From Eudorina sp. 2006-703-Eu-15 (Eukaryota > Chlorophyta > Chlorophyceae > Chlamydomonadales > Volvocaceae), in contig BDSI01000107.1 in the NCBI GenBank assembly GCA_003117195.1, positions 62,001-126,000 on the forward strand: DNA of 64,000 nucleotides, read 5' to 3'. Positions 30,102 to 44,583 of the stretch are shown here, one piece after another (the stretch's first letter is position 1; the number at the start of each line of letters is the position of its first letter). Position numbers and translations under genes: made by a program. The notes beneath the pieces were generated by a model. It was not told the origin of the DNA and made no database searches. It saw only the letters and a program-made list of their open reading frames with translations.

Positions 30102-33100
30102 CTAGAGGCACGCCCAGGGGCTGGCGGACGTCATGACGCAAGCGCTGCACGCCTGCCGCAGCTCCGGCGTGGCTTTGGCAGCGCAACCCGCACACGCGTA
30201 CGGCTGCTTTCCTGCCCTGACGCAGCTGAGGCAGCCGCCCACCGCCTCCGCCCCGCCGCCCGCCCGCAGCCCGGGGTCCATGCACACGCTTCAGCGCCAC
30301 GGACCCGCGGCCCTCATGGCGGGGTCGGAGGCGCAGGCGCTGCACAGCGGCAGCAGCGCCGGGTCTGACGTCAGGTCGGTGCAGTATTGCTGACACGACC
30401 ACGCGTCGCCGCCGGCCGACACACAGCCCAGGCACGTCCCCGCCTGCGCGGGCGCATAGGTGGCGTTCCCCACGCAGGGGCTGCACTGCCAGGACTGAGA
30501 GGAGCCGCGGACGTTGACGCACGAGTAGCAGTCCGCGCGCTGCGACGCCAGGGACGTGCCGGGGAGGGTGCCGGCATCGCAGCCGTCGCACTCCCAGCGG
30601 CTACTGCCGGGAGCCGGAGGGCAGATGGCGGCAGGAGGGCTGGGCGGAGGGCGAGGCACTGGGCTGGGCCGCGGCGGGGGCGACGGGGGCGGGGGCTGGG
30701 TGGCGGCGGCGGCGACGACGAGGGGGACGGTGGGCGTGACGGCGGCGGCGAGGGCCGGGGCGACGGCGACGGCGACTGCGGCGGCGGGGGCCGCTGCATG
30801 GTTTCGCAGAAGTCCTCCCATCTGCCTCCCACGGCGGCCCGCAGGTGCAGCAGCCCGGACAGGGCCACGGCGTAGCCTGCGTTGTAGTCGATGGCCACCT
30901 CGTTGAGGACGTAGTCCATCCGGTCATCATCGTAGCTGTCGTCCTTGCGCGGACCGCCCACCAGCGCACCGCGGAGCACGCTGGGGTTGGGGCGCGGCAG
31001 CGCCGCCGTCTCGCCGTCGCATGGGATGGAGTAGTCGGGGTCGCACATTGAGCTCGAGTGGTGCGGCCGCGCGGGCGGGTTGGCTCCGAATCCCACCACG
31101 AAGCTGCGGCCCCAGTCGCCCAGCATCAGCCGCATCTGCCGCCGTGCCCAGCAGCCGTGGCGCTTGGCGTCCGCCGGCGCGGTGGCGGCGGTGAGGAGGT
31201 GCTTGGCGTACACCAGCTTGAGGGCGGCGGCGTTGGCGGTGACGCGCAGGGTGCCCCACTGCATCTCGTGGGCCAGGCCCTTGGGCGAGTAGCAGATGGT
31301 GCCGTCGTCCACCAGGCCGTCGCCGTCAGAGTCGGTGCCGGGCGGGGGCGAGGTGCAGCGGGTGTTGACCTGAGGGCGGGGAGGGAGGGCGAGGATGGAG
31401 AGGGGTTGAGAGGGGTCAGGACGGGGCGGGGTCGGAGGCGTGTCAGTGGAAGCCGCGCACGATGCCCTACCACGCCATCAACGTTTTTCAGCAATCAGGC
31501 CTTTCCAGCGTTTTGCCTGTGTCCTAATCGTCCAGAACAACATAAGGAATGGCCCGGACTCACATTCCAGAGGTCGAGGTTGGAGTCCAGACGTGTACGG
31601 ATGTTCTGCAGTACAGTCGTACTGAACTTGTCGGGCATGCCCAGCATCAGCAGCGAGGCCTGGTTGAAGGCATTGTCCCAATCCATGCCGCTGCTCCAGC
31701 CGATACCCATGCTGGACCCGCTGGTCCAGTACGACACAGCGTCCGAGCAGTACGACGCGCCCTCGCCCGCCTTGCACATCCAGGCCGCGGCCCACAGCAT
31801 GTCGTCCTGCCACTTGTGGTTGCCGTACCTGTACGGGTAGTCTCCCTGGGGAATTTCCCACCTGCGCGCAAAACCACAAACACGATGTATTGCCAGGGGG
31901 GTCAACACAAGTACGTGTACTGGGTGTGTATGTACGGCGTAACATCGGTTAGGTGTGGCGGGGTCTTGGGAGCCGGCCAGAGATCAAACACCACCTGTCA
32001 AAGTAGTGGTAGATATATTCCTCGTTGTGTCTATTCTTAAAAACGACTCCACCCATCTTCTGCCCTCCACGACCCAGCCCACCCCTCCTCCACACCCGAT
32101 AAGCACTTTAGGGTACTTACGTGCCGGGGTACGTCTTGGCGAATGCGTACAGCTGCCGTGCATGCCTCATGATCTCCGCCACCGCGGCGCTGTTGTCCAC
32201 ATTGCCGCTGAGGGCGGTCTCGTAACGCAGCAGCTCAGCCACCGCGGCCAGGGAGGCCACCGCCTGCCCCACGATGTCGGCTCCAGGGCGGGTCCGGCTG
32301 GCCAGCCAGGTGGGGCGGTAGGGGCCCTGCACCTGGGGGCACTGCTCGGGCGGCACCACCGCGCATGGTCGGTGTCCGTGTCCCCCACCTGCAGATGGGG
32401 GCCGGGGGGACGGATGGTCAGGTGGACGAGCGGTGTGACGGAAGGGGAGACACCGTACGACGTACGGAAGGCGGTTTGTACAGCGCTGCAGCAGACGCGT
32501 GTACATCGCATGTATCCTTCCGCACCTGCGCCGCGTACACGTTCTCCCCGGGCACATCACTGGCGTTGACGTGGCTGCGCAGGATGTAGTCGGTGGCGAA
32601 GAGCAGGTTGCGCTTGGCAATCTGGAACAGGGGTATCTCCGGGGACGTGGGGGAGGTCAGGCCGTAGGCGCTGGGGAACTCCAGGACGCTCCAGGCCAGA
32701 GTCGACACGGCCCAGCCGTACGGCAGTTGAAACTTCATGTGATCTGAGGATGGGGCCCGGCACGAGAGGGAGCGAGGTACGACAGGGAAGCAGGGTCACC
32801 GATTGGAGGGCGACGGACCGCCTGGACATGAAGGACAGGACACTGGCTTTAGAGTTGCAGGAGTCGGCTGCCACACGACGTGCCACCACTGCTGAACAAG
32901 CAATCATCACGCCCTACTAATTCTACTGGAGGCGGTTAGACCCCACAATCTGCCCACCCACCTCCCGCATCGAACCAGCCGCCGGTGAGGTTCTTCCCGA
33001 TGTCCCAATGTCACGCAGCCCATCATCTCCGCAATAATGAGCTAGGTACATCGTACATAACATCTTACTTACTGTAAGATATGCAACCCAGTTGAAGGAC

Positions 33101-33135
33101 ACCTGAGCTGTGTCATTCCACCGCCGTCGAGCCAT
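30102..33135 (-). pseudogene. GH9 endoglucanase pseudogene (left arm)
   Basis: Mirror image of the right-arm GH9 gene. Exon 1 (ATG at 33135) and its GTAAGT donor remain. A deletion then removes the 3' part of intron 1 and most of exon 2, joining GGGCTGCGTG directly to ACATTGG and GACATCGGGAAG. Signal-peptide core and N-terminal catalytic segment are therefore lost. Exon 4 has lost one C in the GCCGCCCCGAGCAG stretch (here GCCGCCCGAGCAG, near 32353), which shifts the frame. The remaining exons, splice sites, Pro-rich linker and Cys-rich tail are conserved, including the in-frame TGA. Retained similarity shows the loss is recent. Confidence 0.85.
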
Positions 33136-34204
33136 GTTCAGGCTACTGGCGATCCACGCTTCGCGAGACGGTCCAGTTCTATGAGAACAATTGATAATTT
33201 CCACGTGATATGATAGTATCTTCACGCAATTATAAGGGCGCTTGATGCCGAATGCAAATGGTGCTCCGACCTTTCCCATTTGCCAGCCTTTATGCCTACC
33301 TTGAAGGGTCTCCGTACCTACATACATTGATAAAAGTGCATCCTCATACCGTACCAGGAAGCTCCATCCATTCTGCTTTGAGGGCAGCAAGAAGGGCCGC
33401 TCTGGCAGGGCAGCTTCCCCCAACCGTCGCCGTACCTTCACGTCCTTCGAAATCAGGACGCCCGCCCTATGACGCGAAGCCGTTCGACGAATGGAGCATT
33501 CCTGTCCTTTGCGTTACGGTAATATCTCCATGATATAGTCAAATATGTCAAAATTATAGAATTTGTTTATATGTTGATGCTGTGGCCCCGTGTCCCAAAG
33601 GCAATCCTTGAACCCGAGGAAAGGCGGCCGCGGCCACGATTACCGCGTATCACGATCAGCCAAGTTGCAGGGACACGCGTTATGCGATGCTGCGCAAAAA
33701 TTGGGTCATTTTTAAGGCTAATTATGGATCAGCCGTGGCTAAAATGCCTGAGTTCGCTGCCTCTCTCCGCGAATGGCGATTCCTGCCGATCTAGGTGTAT
33801 AGATGGCAGGCCAACGCCGACAACAAATCACTGTCAAACAAACGGCACAATGCAACCGTTACAATGCTAAAGACCAGCACATGCTAACCAGCAAGACGCA
33901 ACCCCCTGGCTACCATGCCCAAGGCACCCGTCGATCCGTTGACAATCTGAACAAGGCCATTTCCGGATCCGTCACCACCCTGCCTTATGAGTCCTGACTG
34001 TAATCCAGTTTCTCAAGCGAAACAAGCAACACCAATCAAGCATAGGATGCCTCGAAGAACCACGGCTTTCACGGATGGCCCGCGGAGTCAGGCGGGGTCG
34101 TCTTGGCCCATCTGGGTCTGTACTCCGCTTGCTAGAGCTTGACATCACGTCCATTTCCGCCACGCACGCCGCTGGTATGACAGGGTATGGCAGGGACACG
34201 GCAC

Positions 34205-34615
34205 CCAATCTTGAAGGTACCAAATGGCTTCCTGGTGTACCGGGGCGGCCCTCTGGGAGCATGTTTTTGCCCAGGGAGGCTGCCTTCCGAACCGACCCCT
34301 GGTGGTGTCGCGCGAGCCCCCGCAGCCTTCCCAAGACCACGGCTGGAGACGGGACCTGGTGTTGGCTGTGATGGTAGTTCGCTGATAAGGGCGCCCTGGT
34401 GGCTAACACCCCTTGAGCGGGCTCCTTCCTTGGCTGCGTCTGGTCCCCGGGAATGGGGTGGCTTCCCGGTAGAGTGGGCGCGGTGTGTGCTTCGGTGCCG
34501 TTGTGGAACATCTCCGGTGCGCCATACATGGGGGCGCGGATTTGTTTTGCAGTGTGTGGGGAGGAGGCTGCGGCTTTCACCGATGACTAGCGGGGTTCAA
34601 TCTCCTCTGTAACGT
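34205..34615 (+). repeat. Spacer direct repeat, copy 1
   Basis: Shares with 35240-35733 the ordered blocks ATCTTGAAGGT, GCGAGCCCCCG, GGGCGCCCTGGTGGCTAAC, GAGCGGGCT, GGTTCCCTGGTAG-like and CGATGAC-CGGGGT, ending CTGTAAC. The shared 3' end with a TGTAA motif suggests a transcribed element; no ORF survives. Confidence 0.65.
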
Positions 34616-35239
34616 GCGCTGTTCATTCAAGACGTGCCGCTGTTCTGTTGTGTGCACCACACTGAGTTTGCGAGCACTGCGCATGTGCGCATGCGTTGCG
34701 TGGTATGCAAACCTACGACAATGTTTGGCTTCCGATTGGATATGCACCCATCTAAACGCGGGGCGCGTCGTGGGGGCCTTAAGGGGGCCGGTGTGCACTA
34801 GTGATCTATGGTGCGGGTCCCGCCTGCGAAGCAATGCGACTCTGACTCCCTTCGTCCCTTGACCTGGCGGGCAGTGCTGCTGCGGGGTGCCCTGCGGGAA
34901 TGCTGCACGGCATTTGATGTTGGCGTGCAGGCAGGATAACGCGCCCGGGCCCGAACGGCTTTGGGGCATTACTGCGGCCCCAAACAACGGGGCCACAATA
35001 ATGCAATCAACACGAGTGTGCAACAGACCAACAGTGCGTCTGGGACGTCGTCGTCTTGGCGACAACCAGTGCCATGGAAACGGGCCGGCGTCCGACAGGT
35101 CCAGGAACGCGGACGGGACCCCTCGGCCATCAGTGGATGCTGAAGGGCTAGCCGCCCGGCGGGCAGTGGCGGATTTTTGGAGCCGGCTCTACGACTTCGC
35201 GGAGCTGGGAATCCCAGTGCAAGGGTGGTCAGCGGTGGG

Positions 35240-35733
35240 GCCCACACACCCCATCTTGAAGGTGCAGGACGGTCGTCTTGTGTGTCGTGGCCCGGTTACG
35301 TCAGGCCAGGGCTCTTAACCGAAGCCCTGTAGGCGTTCAGTAGTAGTGGGCCGCGGATGGATGCGCCCGGTGGAGCGTTCGTTTGATGTGGCCCGGTGGG
35401 ACCGTACGGCCAGGCCCCTGATGGTGACTCGCGAGCCCCCGTGGCCCTCCAAGACTACGGGCCACCGCTGGAGAAGTGACCCCGCCTTGGTTGGGGTGGT
35501 GGTTCGCTAATAGGGGCGCCCTGGTGGCTAACTCCCCCTGAGCGGGCTTTATCCCTTGCCATGGTTGGTTCTCAGGAACGGGGTGGTTCCCTGGTAGTGT
35601 GGGCCCGGGGCGTGTTTCGGTGCACTTGTGGAGCCTGTCCGGAGCGCTATGATGGCGCCAGTTCGTTTAGGCAGTGTATGGTCAGGAAGGTCGCCGTTGG
35701 TTGTCATCGATGACCCGCGGGGTCTGCTGTAAC
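35240..35733 (+). repeat. Spacer direct repeat, copy 2
   Basis: Second, longer copy of the spacer repeat, ending GGGGTCTGCTGTAAC. It contains ~90 bp between the first two blocks that copy 1 lacks. Confidence 0.65.
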
Positions 35734-36163
35734 ATCCTTCATAATAAACACGAGGAATTACCTCACCATGTAATAATATTGTAAAATGAAAATGATCTTT
35801 TTCCAATTAAGTTATGGGTCAGGTGTGTGCTTCACTCGTCGAACCTGCCAGGATTCTGGGGGCGATCGGTGTGAAGGTACGGCGGCGGTTGGGGGAAGCT
35901 GCCCTGCCAGAGCGGCCCTTCCTGCTGCCCTCAAAGCAGAGCTTCCTGGTACGCTATGAGGATGTAATTATTTCATTGTATGCTAGGTACGGAGACCCTT
36001 CAGGGTAGGCATAAAGGCTGGCAAATGGGAAAGGTCTGAGCACCATTTGCATTCGGCATCAAGCGCCCTTATAATTGCGTGAAGGTACTATCACGTGGAA
36101 ATTATTAATTGTTCTCATAGAACTGGACCGTCCCGCTAAGCGTGGATCGCCAATAGTCTGAAC

Positions 36164-39558
<3,395 letters not shown>

Positions 39559-40343
39559 GCAGCGATGTGTTAAAAGGTGGAGGCAGTGTTGGACGAGGGG
39601 GCAGGCATCGGGTGCACAGAAGCGCCGGCTGCGTCGCGCACACGGCTGGAGAGCGCATGTGTGCGGTGGGCGGTGAACTACTGATGGGTGGGATGGGCCC
39701 GTTCTGTCTCTGGGCTTGTGAGAGACGGTGAGTGAGTGCACCGGCACCTACCTCCTTAGTCCTGAAGGGTTACACTTACACAGGGCCGCAGGCAGGCTTA
39801 CCGGATACAGGCCGAGCGCGATGTCCTTCATTTATGCAGGCCCCAGACAGGCAGCTTTCCCCATTTCTCGATGCCCTTCACCGGCTGTGTGTTCAGTGAG
39901 TAACCCCCTGTGTGTGTGTCTGTGATTCATCCTCCTCGGTGCTCGTACATATGTATCGACCTCGTACATGTTTTCATTCTCGACCCTCCGACATTCTAGT
40001 ATTCTTCGAACCGTGGACTGCCCTCTATTTGGTGCACATGTACCTCATTGTATCCCACCCAACGGATTTCCGTGCCGGGCGCGTTTGGGTGTGGCAACCT
40101 AGCAAATGCAAACAGTTCGGCGGTGTGTCCGCGGTATGTCGTACATAGGTCTGGTGCAGGTGCCGTGTCGTACGTTGTACGTAGCCGAGATGGGGATGGT
40201 TCAGGCGGCCGGTGCACGAACCCATCACCCGTACCGGGCACGTGGCCCCCATCCATCACCCTACAGACATAGATCGGCGACATGACGTGAAGATCTGTGA
40301 TTGGTGAACTGTGGATGTCATATCATGTATTACGAGAGCACGC

Positions 40344-40348
40344 TGTAA
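40344..40348 (+). terminator. Candidate TGTAA poly(A) signal of GH9
   Basis: First clear TGTAA after the GH9 reading frame, about 790 nt past the TAG and still inside the duplicated arm. Confidence 0.35.
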
Positions 40349-40420
40349 CCTTATCCCGTCCTTGCATGGCGGTGACAGGTATGCAGTAATCTGAAAGTCT
40401 CCTATCTCTCGGCACAGGCT

Positions 40421-41581
40421 CAAAGACGCTGAGTGGGCGTGGCAAGGCCGTTGCCGTGCACCAAATAGCAGCCCAGCAGCAGCAGCAGCAGCCACCCCAC
40501 CTGCCGCCGCCCGTGGTCTCGCTGGTCAGCCGCCTCACTCACTCACTCACTCACTCACGCGCACACACCATGTCATGTTCGCAGAAGACCCCTTCAAACC
40601 GAAGAAGTGTGAGCGAGCACAGAGTGCACATTATGGAAGCTGCCTGAAACCCAACAGCGACGCCGCGTCGCCATCAGCCGCGCCGCACGTACTGACGTAC
40701 TGATGACGCTGGCAGCTGCACGCTCGCCCCGGTCGGTCGGTATCTTCTGGCCGCTAGGCATCTGGCCGCTTCCTTGACAGCTCTCGAGGCCTCGCCGCGC
40801 TCATAGGTGACCGGCACGGCAAGGGTGCATAACCCGCCATGACCAACTAATTAACCGCCTCAAACCGCCTCATGGTCGCTGCTGCGGCGTGCAATCCCTT
40901 GCCCACACTTCCGATATCCGTGTACGCCATGGCTTTACGAGTGGCGAGTCATGAACTCACGATACCTGGGGGTCGCCGTACCCGTGCGCAATACGATCCG
41001 AAGCTCGCGCCACGGCCCATGCAATTCCGTACATGCCCCGTGCGCCATGCATTGCAGCTGGGGCTACGGCAGGGCGCGACGACGACCGGTCGCATGATGC
41101 CTCGCCGCCCAGCCGGCGGCCGCCAAAGCGGCATGGAAGAGAAAGCCGACGATGAAGTAGTTCGGCGGGGCGCAGCGGTCGGTGAGCGCAGGAATACCGT
41201 TATCACCGGGAGCGCGATGCGCTGCGATGCGCCAGGACCGAGCATATGATTTGGACCCACACGATGCGCCGAGTGGGAGCAATTTCGCATTACAATGTAC
41301 AACCAACCTCCTCAGTCCTCGGAACGTATTGAGAACAATGTATCTAAGTGTTGGTGTCGGTTGCCGCAGTTGCGCACCCCTGCTCGGACGTTTAAGTCGC
41401 GACACGCTGTACCGACATGCGATGCATGCGACTGTCCTGGCAAACGGCGACAATTATATGCTTGACGAATTCGCACAGCTTTATATATGCACAGCTGTAT
41501 CTTCAAAGGTCGTCGACTAGTTTGAACGTGCAGACGCAGATGCGACAGCGTATTGATATCACCACCTTGTTATCATAATGG
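40421..41581. other. Intergenic DNA before the TDP2-like gene
   Basis: No gene recognised. Contains a (CAG)n tract at 40476-40493, a (CTCA)n tract at about 40534-40556 and otherwise unique sequence. The promoter of the TDP2-like gene should lie near its 3' end. Confidence 0.35.
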
Positions 41582-42777
41582 ATGAACTTTTGGGTGAGGA
41601 AATGTCGTGATGCCTTGAAAAGCGGAATCCAGGTCACGTACCGAAAGCACCTGCACTACGGCAGCTCCCAAATGGCACGGCAGGCAGCACCAGATTATAC
41701 GTTCAAAGTGCTGACATATAACATCAATGACGGAGCCACAAGCGAGAGCGCGCCACAGGGCTGGACTCTCGAGAAGCAGCACGACCTCATCCGCGCTCTC
41801 GTCCTCCGGTGCCGGCCCGACCTCCTGTGCCTGCAAGAGTGTTTCACCTTCCCCTCCAGGTGCGGGGATCCGCAGCTCGTCTATCACTACGGTATCAACG
41901 CTTCGGGCCGTTTGCCGAGTATGCATAATGGGTTGCTACTGGGGCCCCGTCGATGTCCATGGGTAGCCGCGCGGAGGCGTGGGCAGAAGTGACGATTCGC
42001 GTCAGCACGTGCCATCAAAGCCCCCTGAATTCCTCCGCCTGCCCTTCACCATATTGCTCGGTGGTCAGCAGGTTGCAAGATGAGTATGACTTCCACGGCG
42101 AGGCGGGATCGCACCGGGGTAGCTGCTGCATCGCCACCCGGAAGGGAGGGCCCCTGAGGGTACGGCAATTTTGCGGCACGGCTTCGGCACGGCACGGCAT
42201 GGCTCCGGAAATGGAAATTGGGTTGATGGGCTGTGTTTCGCCCGCTTCCGCCTCCGCATCCTTGTCCCCGGCCCCTATCCAGTCTCGCCCCTCACCTTCC
42301 GCCCCGCAGGCCACCGACCCTGCACGCGCCGTGGGTCCCGCGGTGCTGCTCCGCCTGGCGCTGGGTGACCGGCCGCTGCTTGCCGCTTCCGCCCACCTTG
42401 CGCCCTTCCACGAGTTCGGCCCCGTGCGGGCCCGTCAGGTGGCGGCCCTCGTGGAGGCCGCTCCCCCTGAGCTGCCTCTGGTGCTGGCGGGGGACATGAA
42501 CATGCGCGAGCCGGAGACCCCGGTGGCCGCAACCCAGGGCCTCACGGACGGCTGGCTGGAGGCGGGCTCGCCGGCTTCGGCGCGTTGGAGCTGGAATACA
42601 AAGGTCAATCGGTACTACACAGAGGGGCACGCGTATACGGCACGGTACGACAGGGTGTTGTACCGCGGCTGCCGGGTGTGCAGCTTCGGGCTGGCGGCCG
42701 ACGAGCCGTGCTCGGATGTGAAGAGCCACTTCCTGAGCGACCATTTCGCGCTGGTGGCTGAGTTGCAGCTGACGTGA
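41582..42777 (+). CDS. TDP2-like tyrosyl-DNA phosphodiesterase
   Basis: Member of the Mg-dependent endonuclease/exonuclease/phosphatase superfamily, closest by motif to TDP2, which removes trapped topoisomerase II from 5' DNA ends. Exons: 41582-41859, 42072-42159, 42310-42777; 277 residues with closed phases. Motifs in order: LTYNIND (Asn48), CLQE (Glu86, metal ligand), ASAHL (His151), AGDMNMRE (Asp184, Asn186) and LSDHFAL (Asp266, His267). The WSWNTKVNRYYTEGHAYTAR segment followed by YDRVLYRG is the TDP2-type signature that separates it from AP endonucleases and nocturnin. There is no N-terminal UBA domain, so it is catalytic-core only. The start could also be the ATG at 41672. Confidence 0.8.
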
Positions 42778-44583
42778 GGCCGGGGAGGTTGAATGGTGCT
42801 GGTTGGGAGCACCCGCATGTAGGTGGATGCCTTGGGCTCCAGAACGGGACACATGGTGGCATTTGACCTGGGAGGCGCTAAAGGCGTGGGCCTTGCGAGT
42901 GATGGTGCGGGGCCTGCGGGCGATGCCCGGGTGCGGCCTGTCGCCGCTACCGGAACAGGCCTTTGAGCGATTCAGCCTTGACGCAGGGGTCCGGGGCGAT
43001 GGGGTCCGGGGCGATGGGGTCCGGGGCGATGGGGTCCGGGGCGATGGGGTCCGGGGCGATGCGGTCCGGGGCGATGGGGTCCGGGGCGATGCGGTCCGGG
43101 GCGATGCGGTCCGGGGTGTCACTTGCGGAGCCTCCAGGCGCTCAGGCACCTGCACCGCTCGGTCACTCGGAGGCATTGCGTGCCGGAGTCCTTGGAGGCG
43201 TGTGGCGCGTGGCTAGTGGTCATGCAGGGCATGTTCGTGGAGGTGGAGGGCGATCACGGAGGTTTGTGAGCCACACAGGTGCGGTTTGACACACAGGACG
43301 TACAAGCGATGGCGTGTCATGGCGCACGGGGAGTAAACGACTGAGGTGTGTGATATCTGCTGTCATCGGTAAGCAAGCGGCGCGGGATGAGGTTGAGTCG
43401 CATCGGATGGGCCGGAACTGAAGCAGCCCTATGACCACATAACGCGTTGCCATTTTTTTCCGAGCTTGATGACTGGCAAGCGCCAGGTAAGGTAAATCTA
43501 CCGCCGTGCCATCGGTGAGGTTGGTGTACAGCGCCGCACACCTTTCTGGGGCGGCTAGGGCCGGCTTGATTATTGATTGCCGGCACGGCCGCTTGCTCAT
43601 GTATACCTTCGAATCTCCGCCGTTTTCGGTTTTCACCATTACAGCACTTGGAATTGGCCAAAAAGAGACGCAGCAATTCATCCCCCCTTCTTGCCACGAA
43701 ACAGCAAAATTCACACATGATGCACTCATAGAAAAGTCGGGATTGCGGCATGACCTTCCAGTAGAGTAGCTAATAGAAGTTATTCCACAGGTCCCTTGTA
43801 CGGCAGCGGGGTAACGGGCATTTGCCCGACACCTTACCCAGCGCGCATACAAAGCAGTCTCAGCGATATCATGAACAACTATTTATCGTCGATCTTTGGC
43901 TTCCGTTACAATCCTTCCTGACCGATTAGTTCAGGACGTTCTCACACCAAAAAACATAACCGTCACTGTGGGGGGCCTATACTAATGATGGTTAAACCAT
44001 GGGCATCTAACCTTCATCTGTGATCTTTCAAGACGAGGGATTTCTGCACAATCGTTGCCATTTGGTTTCAAATGATCGCTTTGCATTGACAGACGAAAAA
44101 AGCAAAGTAAGTGATTCCGATGCTTATTTGCATGTGATCACAAACGAAACAGCATTGGGATGGACGCATATGTTTGCACTGTACTTTTGCTCTGTGTTTG
44201 TGTCGAGTTCGGTTATCATATGTCCTACGTCCTTTTCACCAGCGAGCTATGTTTTTGCCTCCTGAAAAGAAAGGTGGTTGTATTCAGGCAGTCGTACCCG
44301 CTTTCGTACTGCTGATTTTTCCTTTCATTACTGCACTTTTGTATGTTATTATTCCCTCTGAGTGAAGGAATGGAGACGTCTATCTTCTGCTTATCCGCTG
44401 TGATATCCTTCGCTGAATGCAGGCTTGACTATATAAGGACTGTCACACGGACCAGGTTGACATGACCCTCAGGAGCTCTACGAGCCTAATTCGGATGGCA
44501 TGCTGTTGAAAGCAATACACATGGAATGTTGTTAGGTTACGTCGCAATGGCGGGTTGACTGTGGCTTGCGCCTCCGTTCAACG
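42778..44583. other. Intergenic DNA with a 15-bp tandem repeat
   Basis: About nine copies of GGGGTCCGGGGCGAT (or GCGGTCC...) at 42986-43115, shortly after the TDP2-like stop. The rest has no recognised gene; 43850-44560 is clearly AT-richer and probably includes the promoter of the GT32-FkbM gene. Confidence 0.45.

Larger units (their letters stand above)
29213..33441. repeat. Left arm of large inverted duplication
   Basis: Near-identical reverse complement of 35871-40420. The outer edge is sharp: AGCCTGTGCCGAGAGATAGG here against its complement ending at 40420, with unrelated sequence beyond. The inner edge is at GTGAAGGTAC (33441 and 35871). Arm lengths differ because this arm has a ~360-bp deletion near 33007-33020, a 27-bp tandem gain near 29490-29516, a ~10-bp insertion near 33365 and a 1-bp loss near 32353. 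Confidence 0.95.
33442..35870. other. Spacer between inverted arms
   Basis: 2.43 kb between the inverted arms, present once. No protein-coding gene recognised. It contains two diverged direct copies of a ~450-bp repeat (34205-34615 and 35240-35733) and AT-rich DNA at both ends. Confidence 0.6.

Noticed and set aside
29913..30368. Plus-strand ORFs across the left GH9 copy and their mirror images at 39292-39747
   Set aside because: Antisense shadows of the Cys-rich tail; high GC keeps many frames open.
32923..33441. Single 172-residue minus-strand protein in the left arm
   Set aside because: It runs through 5' flank, exon 1, its GTAAGT donor and the deletion scar. Comparison with the right arm shows only the MARRRW exon is coding.
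43220..43852. 210-residue minus-strand ORF in the intergenic region
   Set aside because: No domain, no codon preference like the neighbouring genes, and no splice structure; treated as chance.
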